Assembly: GCA_012961655.1 (NCBI GenBank)
Contig: DTYX01000161.1
Location: 1 to 7,476, forward strand
Reading direction: 5' to 3'
DNA length: 7,476 nucleotides
Source: Candidatus Poribacteria bacterium
Lineage (GTDB): Bacteria; Poribacteria; WGA-4E; DTYX01
The position numbers and the translations under genes are program-made. The notes below the pieces were generated by a model. It saw only the letters and a program-made list of their open reading frames with translations. It did not search any database and was not told the DNA's origin. Positions 1-5,650 of the stretch are shown here, piece after piece. Within the stretch, counting starts at the first letter, position 1, and each line of letters begins with the position of its first letter.

Positions 1-491
1 ACCTGTGCCATCATATCAGCGTAGGCTGCCCCAATGGGCATTTCCATCAGAACGTAGGCGCGAAAGAGGGTGCCCTCTTTTTTTACCTCTTGCTTTGCAG
101 CTTTGCAGAAATTGATGCTGTCCGAAACGACCGATTTGGAAGCAGAAGTTGTTAGAGCAAGCAATTCTGAATCCTCACCTGCTCCTGCTTCTTCCATGAA
201 GTTTTTGAACAGCGCAGACACTTTGGTTTCTATCTGTCCGGTGATGGACACTTCTCCTTGATGCTTTGCAGTGTTGATAGCCAACTGCATGTCTTTTTTT
301 GCGGCTGTGGCAGGGGCATAGAGGTGGTCTGGGTCTTCGGGCGGATTGAGAAACCAATCAGGGACACTGATTGTATCGTCTACTTTTATCTCCCCCGTTG
401 GGCCAGGTTGCTTGCCTCCACCGCATCCTGTCCACAGGATGATCAAACCGAGTAACGCTATGATAAGCGATGTGCTGATGAATCGTTGCAT
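1..491 (-). CDS. LPP20-like envelope lipoprotein (3' end outside the window)
   Basis: Reading leftwards from ATG at 491, the frame stays open for 163 codons to the window edge, so the C-terminus is missing. The start is supported by AGGAGG at 501-506, nine bases upstream. Residues 1-23 form a hydrophobic leader ending in W-T-G-C (C23), a lipobox with an unusual Trp at -3, followed by a GGG-rich linker. The motif PDWFLNPP (44-51), the Ala/Lys-rich helix after it and the late segment FRAYVLMEMP (143-152) resemble the LPP20/FlgT-type fold found in outer-membrane-associated lipoproteins. Known members are surface or periplasmic lipoproteins whose roles are mostly undefined. The gene lies 233 bases after the transglutaminase-like gene and has its own leader with a hairpin, so it may be transcribed separately. 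Lipoprotein status is fairly secure; family assignment is by eye and moderate. Confidence 0.75.
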   Translation of the reverse strand, partial: MQRFISTSLIIALLGLIILWTGCGGGKQPGPTGEIKVDDTISVPDWFLNPPEDPDHLYAPATAAKKDMQLAINTAKHQGEVSITGQIETKVSALFKNFMEEAGAGEDSELLALTTSASKSVVSDSINFCKAAKQEVKKEGTLFRAYVLMEMPIGAAYADMMAQ

Positions 492-500
492 TTTAATTTT

Positions 501-558
501 CCTCCTACATTTTGTTTTTATTTGTTGTAAACACGAACTGTGTAGAAACGCAGTTCGT
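501..558 (-). promoter_or_regulatory. Leader of the lipoprotein gene: hairpin plus strong RBS
   Basis: Read on the minus strand, an 8-bp perfect inverted repeat (533-540 with 551-558) encloses a short loop; it extends by three more pairs, one of them a mismatch on this strand. It is followed by a T/A-rich stretch containing ACAACAAA and ACAAAATG, then AGGAGG (501-506) nine bases before the ATG at 491. The caspase gene has a very similar arrangement at 4521-4564. There is no T-tract after the stem, so it is not an obvious terminator. Its role (mRNA stability, regulation or a repeat remnant) is unknown. No convincing -35/-10 pair was identified. Confidence 0.5.
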
Positions 559-572
559 TCTTTCATCCCTTT

Positions 573-624
573 ACCTGTCTGCCTTCTGCCTGTGCGTTGC
601 ACGCAGACAGGTCGTCACAGGCAG
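573..624. repeat. Intergenic element of two interlocked inverted repeats
   Basis: ACCTGTCTGC (573-582) is perfectly complementary to GCAGACAGGT (603-612), and CTGCCTGTG (586-594) to CACAGGCAG (616-624). The arms occur in the order A, B, A', B', which is a pseudoknot topology rather than nested hairpins. A third small hairpin, TGCGT/ACGCA (593-597 with 601-605), competes with both. It lies in the 233-base gap between the transglutaminase-like gene and the lipoprotein gene. It looks like a dispersed palindromic repeat of the REP/MITE type, although only one copy is visible here. Confidence 0.6.
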
Positions 625-644
625 GTGGGGACGCTTTATGAATA

Positions 645-702
645 ATTGGGTTAAGGGGCATGGGGGCTATTGGGTTAAGAGTTTGAGGGGCAATTTGCCC
701 TC
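645..702. repeat. Short direct repeat and imperfect hairpin after the transglutaminase-like gene
   Basis: ATTGGGTTAAG occurs twice, at 645-655 and 669-679, 24 bases apart. Next to it is an imperfect GAGGGGCAA/TTTGCCCTC stem (685-702), lying 22 bases beyond the stop codon of the gene that ends at 725. On the minus strand the stem is not followed by a U-run, so it is a weak candidate for a transcription end or 3' stability element. The rest of the 507-724 gap shows no coding signal. Confidence 0.3.
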
Positions 703-724
703 TTGCCATCTAGCCCTCTTTCCC

Positions 725-2203
725 CTATCTGTTTATACGTATCACACTTAAACTGGCATTTTTGAATTGTGGCATACACATTCCGATATTCGCATTTATG
801 TAAGTCGGGTCACAAATAATATATTTCTGGTTTTGATACATCACGTAATCGCCGGTCACATCAGTGTTAAACCTCACGCCAGTCGCAATATGCCCAGGGA
901 AGTCCAGCCCTATGACTTCCAGCCCTACCAGTTTTCTCACAAGGTAAGCAAAGAGGACGGAGCGGTCTTCACAATCGGAATAATTATAAAATAGGCTCTC
1001 TTCAGGAAATAAGACTTTTTCTCTGCCAAACTGTTCCTGGTCGACCTCGTAAGAAAACGCCGTCTGTACGAAACGGAGCAGAATGTTGACGGCTTCTACT
1101 TCCGATTTGCCTTCAATGAGCGGTCTAAGTTCGGTTAATAAGGAAAGACTTGCCTCTGGTGATAGCGGAGCGTCAAAGTAAACCTCTAAATTCGTCTGTG
1201 GATAATCCTCGAAAAAGTCAACCGCGTTTTTATTAAACTTCACGGGTAAAACGTAATCTTTGTCTTTATAATTGAACGTTAGCCTCTTGCTAACAACCAC
1301 ATTTCTAATGTTCGGCGAACTATCAACCGTCAAATCTATAAGTTTATCTGCGCCAGGATATGTTCCATCGTAGGTATATAGCGTTTTAACGACTTGTTTA
1401 GATTTATCGAGTGATACCGCATAGAATCTATTGCTGTCATCCCCATAAGTAAAGTAGGATGCGCCATACAAAGTATTTGCTGACGGTAGCAAGAGATAAA
1501 CCTTATCTTGATAGTAACCGATTTTCGCCATATAACCTGATTTTGACAGCATAAACCAGACAAACATATAACTTGAATTTTGGTCGCCCTGATAAATATT
1601 TTCTCCTATCTTGTGCAAGAGGAGACAATACCCCCAATCGTTGAGCTTCATCTGTTTTCTATAATACTGAGCCTGCGTTATGAAGCCATCATAATTCGAA
1701 CGGCTCAACGCTTCCCAAAACGCGCTGATTGTTTCTTTGTTAATCTCATTACCGAAGGGCGCTTTTAGAGTCTCATCATAATGAACCGTTAGCGGCGCGT
1801 CAAAAAAAGTAAAATTCAAGGTTTTCCCTTTTTCCCAAGCATCGGGAACAGGCTTTTTCAATTCTGGTTGCACTTCAGGAGGTGGCTTAGGTATCGGAAT
1901 CTTTTTGATTATCTTGCTATCATCGGGGATAGGCTCTTTTGGAGTATCTGAGGGAGGAGTATAAACAGGCGCTTTTACCGGTTTGGGTTTCTCATCAGGT
2001 ACAAGCCCCTGCATCAACTGCATTTCCCGCCATTGCTTTTTCAGAAATTCCGTGAATGCTTTATCTCTTTCATCCTTAAACTGTTGGAACTGTTCCTGCT
2101 CCTGTTTTTTCCACTGTTCAAACTCATCAAGGGTTTGTGCTATCGCCAAGAGTGCCGTAAAACAGAGCAAGATCAAAATTATTGGTAATTTTTTCGTTTT
2201 CAT
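725..2203 (-). CDS. Exported transglutaminase-like cysteine protein with coiled-coil N-terminus
   Basis: A 492-residue protein with a start at 2203 and a weak AGAAAGAG site (2208-2215) upstream. Residues 1-22 are a Sec-type signal peptide (KTKK, hydrophobic core, AIA before Gln). Residues 25-65 are Gln/Glu/Lys/Phe-rich and probably a coiled coil. Residues 71-120 are a Pro/Lys-rich linker. A middle domain (about 128-345) has no family I can name. The C-terminal third is transglutaminase-like: SDCEDRS with C411, PGHIATG with H438 and CDPTY with D465, in the order and spacing of the papain-like Cys-His-Asp triad. Known members of the superfamily include crosslinking enzymes and proteases, so the reaction cannot be fixed. 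Signal peptide and long linker place it in the periplasm or at the surface. It lies 112 bases after the caspase gene, in the same direction, and could be co-transcribed. Confidence 0.85.
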   Translation of the reverse strand: MKTKKLPIILILLCFTALLAIAQTLDEFEQWKKQEQEQFQQFKDERDKAFTEFLKKQWREMQLMQGLVPDEKPKPVKAPVYTPPSDTPKEPIPDDSKIIKKIPIPKPPPEVQPELKKPVPDAWEKGKTLNFTFFDAPLTVHYDETLKAPFGNEINKETISAFWEALSRSNYDGFITQAQYYRKQMKLNDWGYCLLLHKIGENIYQGDQNSSYMFVWFMLSKSGYMAKIGYYQDKVYLLLPSANTLYGASYFTYGDDSNRFYAVSLDKSKQVVKTLYTYDGTYPGADKLIDLTVDSSPNIRNVVVSKRLTFNYKDKDYVLPVKFNKNAVDFFEDYPQTNLEVYFDAPLSPEASLSLLTELRPLIEGKSEVEAVNILLRFVQTAFSYEVDQEQFGREKVLFPEESLFYNYSDCEDRSVLFAYLVRKLVGLEVIGLDFPGHIATGVRFNTDVTGDYVMYQNQKYIICDPTYINANIGMCMPQFKNASLSVIRINR

Positions 2204-2241
2204 AACGCTCTTTCTGTCGTTTATTGTAGAGCATGCTGCCA

Positions 2242-2267
2242 GCTTGTTATTTCTGCTTTTAACGAGC
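2242..2267. other. Imperfect hairpin between the caspase and transglutaminase-like genes
   Basis: GCTTGTTA (2242-2249) and TAACGAGC (2260-2267) form an 8-bp stem with one imperfect pair and a 10-base loop in the 112-base gap. No T-run follows on the minus strand, so a terminator is not supported; it may be a leader structure of the downstream gene. The stem is short enough to have arisen by chance. Confidence 0.25.
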
Positions 2268-2315
2268 CAGCGGCACGCCCTACGATGCTGACTTCATAGT
2301 TTGCCAACATTACGT

Positions 2316-4514
2316 TTATTGCCCGCTACATCCAGTTAGGATGACCTCACCCGTAATGTAGGAGTTGAATATCGGGGTTTGCTGTTTGCCGCTTTTGAAC
2401 CCCCATTTAGGGACTTCTGTCTTCACATAATCGCCGATCTCCATCAGGGTTACAATGTTATCGGCGTTACTATCGGCTTTTCCCTTGAGCCCTTCCAACA
2501 GGAAATACGTAAAGGCGCTATGTCTCTTTTCGTCGTAGTCATAGGAAGATTCGTTCAATCCTGAAGACGATAGCGTAGCTTTGCCGGCAACCGCAGTGAA
2601 AGCCGTATCTTTAAAATCCGATGTCATTGTTCCATAGCCGCCTTTATCCTTGACAGCGCCACTATGGCAAGCGTCCAATATGAGTATCTTGGAATCTGCT
2701 TGGCATTCCGACAGTACGCGATTGACTTCGTCCAGTGGAATTGCAGTCCTGTCAAGCATGCTCAATCTGGAATCGCTTGCCAATAGCCATGTCTGGTCGC
2801 CTTCTTCAATGCCGTGTCCAGAGAAGTAGATTAAAACCGTGTCGGCCGGTTGAGCGGTTTTTACCACACTATTCAGACTGTCCCAGATATTGGGGAATGT
2901 AGGCTCTTTCAACACGGCTTCACCCAACGTAGACGTTTGCTCAGAATCCTCTATCAATAGATGGATGCGTTCTTTATCAAATGAACCAACCTGTGGGTCG
3001 GTAAGCGTAGAATATACATCCTTCACGTCATTGACAGCAAATTTGAGCGAACTAAGTTTGGTGTCTTGATACCGGTTTACCCCTATCAGGACAGCCCAAC
3101 GTTTGCCTCTCTCAGTTTCAAGTTGGCTGAGAACATTTTGCGGAATGGCATCAGAGCTATCAACCTGTGCCCCGGACAGGGGCGGTTCCGTCAACCACTG
3201 CCCGTAGTCAACTTCTCCGCTGAGAAACTGAGGATTCGGTGGCGCTTGCCCCCACCAGTTTCCCAGAGCTTTGATTTTACTGTTTGTTTCATTAAACACG
3301 TCAAATTTTGCGTTGTAATAAATCTCGTTTTGCCCTGGGTCTGATATGGTGCCAAGGTTAATATCTTTATCTCCCTTGACATATATTCCGTTCTGCAGAT
3401 TCTGCACAACGATACATTTTCGAATCTTGGTAACTTTAGTGGCTCCCGAATAACCATAACATTCAATTCCGTCCCCACCGGACCTTGTTATTTCACAGTT
3501 GCTGATGTTAGAAGAGTAACCAACATAGATCCCATCATCTCCCGCATCGCTGATAGTGGCATTGTCAATGGTTGAGTTCTGACCGCAGTTAATTCCTCTA
3601 TTACCAGTCTTATCAATAGTAACGTTACTGATACTGGAGTTGCCACCACATTTGATTCCATAACTGCCAGCTTCATCAATAGTCGCATTACTAATAGTGG
3701 AATCATTGCCACAACTAATGCCACTACCTTTCACATCATTAATGGTAACATCGCTGATTTTAGAATAACTGGAGCAGGTAATTCCATCCCCGCCAGCCTT
3801 GCTGATAGTAGTGTGGCTGAGGGTTAGTTTACTACCACACTGGATTCCAATATTACCGGTATCAACAATAGCAATGTTGCTGGCACTAAGATCAGCATAG
3901 GATTGGATTCCTGGGCCCTTCACGTTGTTAATAGTAACATCTAAAAAATTAGAAGAGCTGGTACAATAGATTCCATTGCTCCCAGCCCGGTCTATCTCAG
4001 CGTTGCTGAGGGTAAGGCTTCCCTGACAGTCGATACCATAACTTCCGGTATCGGCAATCCTAACATTGCTGAGAGTAGGATCACCTTGGCAGTAGATTCC
4101 CTCTCCCCCTACATTTTTTACAGCAACATCACTGATATTTGGCGAGGAGTTGTTTGTAGCATATATACCCTTTAGATTTCCTCCTTGCCCGTCTATGGTA
4201 AATCCACTGAATTCTGTTCTGAAACTGGCATTATCAAACTTTACAATGCAATCGCCGCTGGAATTCGTAATCGTTGTAACCTCTTTTCCAGCGCCGATAA
4301 CCTTGAGACCAGTCTTGACCGCAATGCTTTCTGAGTATATTCCCTTAGCTACAATGACCGTATCCATAGGAAACGCGGCATCAATAGCCGCTTGGATGGT
4401 ATTGTATTCGCTGGGAACATGCAAATCTTTGGCTATAGCAACCGCAGAAAAACAGGATAAGCAGATGGTTGCTAAACTGATGATTATTTTGTATTTGATT
4501 TTTGGGGCTTTCAT
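2316..4514 (-). CDS. Exported beta-helix/caspase-family (C14) protease fusion
   Basis: A 732-residue protein starting at ATG 4514, with GGAGGT (4521-4526) six bases upstream. Residues 1-28 are a signal peptide ending AVAIA. Residues 32-82 have the N-terminal cap typical of pectinesterase/DUF1565 beta-helices (YNTIQAAIDAA, DTVIVAKGIY). Residues 103-385 are parallel beta-helix turns, ten of them (128-337) exactly 21 residues long. A linker (about 405-470) leads to a caspase-like domain at 472-720: RWAVLIGVNRYQ, the catalytic His in YFSGHG (H567), the catalytic Cys in LDACHSG (C616), and the late HSAFTYFLLEGLKG segment. The DACHSG form is that of metacaspases/orthocaspases, which usually cut after Arg or Lys. 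Both dyad residues are present, so it should be active. Beta-helices commonly bind carbohydrate or act as stalks, so here the helix probably places the protease at the envelope or outside. Substrate unknown; adjacency to the transglutaminase-like protein suggests a partner. Confidence 0.92.
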   Translation of the reverse strand: MKAPKIKYKIIISLATICLSCFSAVAIAKDLHVPSEYNTIQAAIDAAFPMDTVIVAKGIYSESIAVKTGLKVIGAGKEVTTITNSSGDCIVKFDNASFRTEFSGFTIDGQGGNLKGIYATNNSSPNISDVAVKNVGGEGIYCQGDPTLSNVRIADTGSYGIDCQGSLTLSNAEIDRAGSNGIYCTSSSNFLDVTINNVKGPGIQSYADLSASNIAIVDTGNIGIQCGSKLTLSHTTISKAGGDGITCSSYSKISDVTINDVKGSGISCGNDSTISNATIDEAGSYGIKCGGNSSISNVTIDKTGNRGINCGQNSTIDNATISDAGDDGIYVGYSSNISNCEITRSGGDGIECYGYSGATKVTKIRKCIVVQNLQNGIYVKGDKDINLGTISDPGQNEIYYNAKFDVFNETNSKIKALGNWWGQAPPNPQFLSGEVDYGQWLTEPPLSGAQVDSSDAIPQNVLSQLETERGKRWAVLIGVNRYQDTKLSSLKFAVNDVKDVYSTLTDPQVGSFDKERIHLLIEDSEQTSTLGEAVLKEPTFPNIWDSLNSVVKTAQPADTVLIYFSGHGIEEGDQTWLLASDSRLSMLDRTAIPLDEVNRVLSECQADSKILILDACHSGAVKDKGGYGTMTSDFKDTAFTAVAGKATLSSSGLNESSYDYDEKRHSAFTYFLLEGLKGKADSNADNIVTLMEIGDYVKTEVPKWGFKSGKQQTPIFNSYITGEVILTGCSGQ
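3504..4133 (-). repeat. Ten tandem 21-codon (63-bp) repeats encoding beta-helix turns
   Basis: Residues 128-337 of the caspase fusion divide without gaps into ten 21-residue units of rough form S[ND]xTIxxxGxxGIxCxxxSxI; an eleventh begins at 338 and then degrades. A Cys occupies the same place in most turns (C142, 163, 184, 226, 247, 268, 289, 310, 352), with Ser at 205 and Val at 331. Units also group in threes: the first of each triplet carries xDV near its start and NV/DV at its centre (128, 191, 254), the second DTG/EAG, the third xAG/KTG. This indicates growth by duplication of 63-residue (189-bp) blocks. The DNA copies are diverged, so this is coding repetition rather than a young satellite. 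Confidence 0.9.
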
Positions 4515-4520
4515 TTTTTT

Positions 4521-4564
4521 ACCTCCATTTTGTTTGTTGTTAGCCCGTTCATTTAGGTACGGGC
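4521..4564 (-). promoter_or_regulatory. Leader of the caspase gene: hairpin plus strong RBS
   Basis: On the minus strand a 6-bp perfect stem (4559-4564 with 4543-4548) with a 10-base loop is followed by TAACAACAAACAAAATG and then GGAGGT (4521-4526), six bases before the ATG at 4514. The T/A-rich tract and RBS closely resemble the leader of the lipoprotein gene. No confident -35/-10 pair was identified in the gap up to 4595. Confidence 0.45.
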
Positions 4565-4595
4565 AATTTGTAGTTATTTTATTGTGAAAATAAAA

Positions 4596-4792
4596 CTACT
4601 TCCTCCACCGCAAGACCTCCAACATTCGCTGCACTTCACGCGGGCGAATCCCGTTATTGAGCAAGGTCTGTAAATCATCCACCGCGCTTCGATAGGCTGG
4701 TTCGTCGGGACGAGATGTTTGGTTATACACCGCTTTGTATTCCCGTTCGGCGGCGTTGATGTCCCCGTTGCACAAATATGCCAGAGTAATAG
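4596..4792 (-). pseudogene. Truncated duplicate of the 3' end of the CsgG/TPR gene
   Basis: In the frame ending at TAG 4596-4598, the last 64 codons encode a tail that matches the C-terminus of the TPR gene ending at 5651. My hand alignment gives 50 of 64 identical residues, including NQTSRPDEPAYRSAVDDLQ and the closing WRK followed by TAG. Similarity stops abruptly near 4790, where a palindromic repeat begins, and the frame closes at an in-frame TAG at 4830-4832. There is no plausible start codon or RBS, so I read it as a dead remnant rather than a gene. It was probably left by tandem duplication or by recombination that lost most of one copy. The remnant and the intact copy lie in the same orientation and flank the small HExxH gene pair. 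Confidence 0.85.
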
Positions 4793-4821
4793 AAACCGAG
4801 TTTTTCGGAAAAACTCGGTTT
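4793..4821. repeat. Perfect 13-bp-arm palindrome
   Basis: AAACCGAGTTTTT (4793-4805) is followed by CGG and by AAAAACTCGGTTT (4809-4821), a perfect inverted repeat with almost no loop. It starts exactly where similarity between the pseudogene and the intact TPR gene ends. Each strand has a T-rich arm, so it could act as a terminator in either direction, but compactness and position suggest a small dispersed palindromic element at a rearrangement junction. Confidence 0.7.
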
Positions 4822-4844
4822 TTGCCCAGCTATGCCCGCAATCA

Positions 4845-4889
4845 TGTCGCCCGTAGCGTCGTCCCTCTGTGGCGACAGCGACGCTACGG
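4845..4889. repeat. Second interlocked inverted repeat, downstream of the 105-residue gene
   Basis: CCGTAGCGTCG (4851-4861) pairs perfectly with CGACGCTACGG (4879-4889), while TGTCGCC (4845-4851) pairs with GGCGACA (4871-4877). As at 573-624 the arms run A, B, A', B'; here A and B share one base, so both helices cannot form completely together. It begins 23 bases after the stop of the gene that ends at 4912. No T-run follows, so I treat it as a palindromic repeat element rather than a terminator. Confidence 0.6.
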
Positions 4890-4911
4890 TCATCGCACTC
4901 CATAAATCTAA

Positions 4912-5229
4912 TCAAAAACTGCCGGGTAGGCTTTCGGGGGATACCTGCCTCAATCTCTCAATTGCTGCAATTACTACGCCGTTTCCTGTTTTCTCAAACC
5001 AAAACAAATACCGATGAGGGTCAAAATCAACTTTTGCTTCAACAACTCCTCCGATATTCTTTTCTGCTAATGGAGAAACTGACAATATCTCCGTTAATTT
5101 TGAAACCGGTAACTTTTGGCAGAATTTAGTACAGAAACCCCATTCTGAAATGAATGCATCGATAGAAGGATATTCTGTTCCAATTTTAATCATTCTCAAA
5201 TTATTTTTTTTTCTATTTATTTTTTCCAT
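4912..5229 (-). CDS. Unrecognised 105-residue protein coupled to the HExxH gene
   Basis: I do not recognise this family. I chose the start at 5229 because an AGGAGGAGGG site (5233-5242) lies just upstream; the frame runs 35 codons further upstream inside the preceding gene, and a later Met (residue 13) has only a weak site. The N-terminus is basic (KINRKKNN), with no signal peptide or membrane segment. The middle (18-50) looks helical and the end (60-92) alternates hydrophobic residues as in beta strands (VVEAKVDFD, YLFWFEK, GVVIAAIERL). Its first 17 bases overlap the end of the HExxH gene, so the two are almost certainly translated together. It may be a partner, inhibitor or antitoxin-like component of that peptidase; this is inference from position only. 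Confidence 0.7.
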   Translation of the reverse strand: MEKINRKKNNLRMIKIGTEYPSIDAFISEWGFCTKFCQKLPVSKLTEILSVSPLAEKNIGGVVEAKVDFDPHRYLFWFEKTGNGVVIAAIERLRQVSPESLPGSF

Positions 5230-5563
5230 TAGCCCTCCTCCTGATGGACGCCCATCTCTTGCAAGCATATTCTTCAGCTCGCTCTTCAAAACCAAACCCC
5301 AAATCATTGGGATGGAGCAAATGATAATGTTCATGTAAAATAGTAAGAGTCAGTTCTTCTTCCGTCTGTCCAAGCCCAGATGAACTGATTTTAATGAAAG
5401 TCCCATCAATTGTAATTAGTGTCGAAGCTTTCACGCCTCTATAATACGGATGCGTGTCCATACTCACATCATGGACAATTTCAACATCTCTAATTTTCAA
5501 CTCTGGATATTTTTGTAAAATCTTATCAATCCGAGATTGTTCAGGTGATTGTAGCTGCTTCAC
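5213..5563 (-). CDS. Small HExxH metallopeptidase-like protein (ImmA/IrrE-like)
   Basis: 116 residues if started at GTG 5563; stop TAG at 5213-5215. Residues 72-82 contain LTILHEHYHLL, a zincin HExxH site (H77, E78, H81), and a second acidic helix follows at 93-104 (EERAEEYACKRW), where E94 or E97 could be the third zinc ligand. That layout resembles the ImmA/IrrE and related minimal gluzincin-like families, which in phages and toxin-antitoxin loci cleave repressors or partner proteins. There is no signal peptide, so it acts in the cytoplasm. The start is uncertain: GTG 5563 has no good RBS, and the frame is open upstream only to a TGA about 30 bases earlier. Three consecutive AGG codons near its end (RRR) double as the RBS of the next gene. 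The gene itself looks intact; family is moderately sure, substrate unknown. Confidence 0.72.
   Translation of the reverse strand: MKQLQSPEQSRIDKILQKYPELKIRDVEIVHDVSMDTHPYYRGVKASTLITIDGTFIKISSSGLGQTEEELTLTILHEHYHLLHPNDLGFGFEERAEEYACKRWASIRRRANGKNK
5233..5242 (-). promoter_or_regulatory. RBS embedded in the upstream gene, setting the start of the 105-residue gene
   Basis: On the minus strand AGGAGGAGGG lies inside the last codons of the HExxH gene and 3-12 bases before the ATG at 5229. It is the reason for preferring that start, and implies translational coupling of the two genes. Confidence 0.75.
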
Positions 5564-5650
5564 GTCGTTTTTTTCAACAATAAACAGAGTTCACCACTCG
5601 TGTTATTGTCTCCTTTTCTTGTCTCCTCGTTTTCATGTTTCTATATTTTG

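Noticed and set aside
685..702. Rho-independent terminator after the transglutaminase-like gene
   Set aside because: The stem is imperfect and no U-run follows on the minus strand, so it is kept only as a weak hairpin.
346..751. Plus-strand open frames over the lipoprotein start and its upstream gap
   Set aside because: They run antisense to the lipoprotein signal sequence and through palindromic repeats, have no RBS and encode no recognisable protein.
3504..4133. Regular 63-bp periodicity that could suggest a CRISPR array or satellite
   Set aside because: Units are diverged at DNA level, have no unique spacers and keep one open frame encoding beta-helix turns.
4150..4587. Plus-strand open frame of 145 codons with hydrophobic stretches
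   Set aside because: It is antisense to the signal peptide and start of the caspase fusion, whose frame is supported by domains and an RBS.
4574..4915. A 113-codon minus-strand open frame across the scar region
   Set aside because: It runs through both palindromes and overlaps the TPR-tail remnant in a different frame; the similarity to the TPR gene is in the other frame, so this one is incidental.
4912..5334. Longer 140-codon version of the small partner gene
   Set aside because: The extra 35 codons overlap the HExxH gene heavily and their ATG has no RBS, while the start at 5229 has a strong one.
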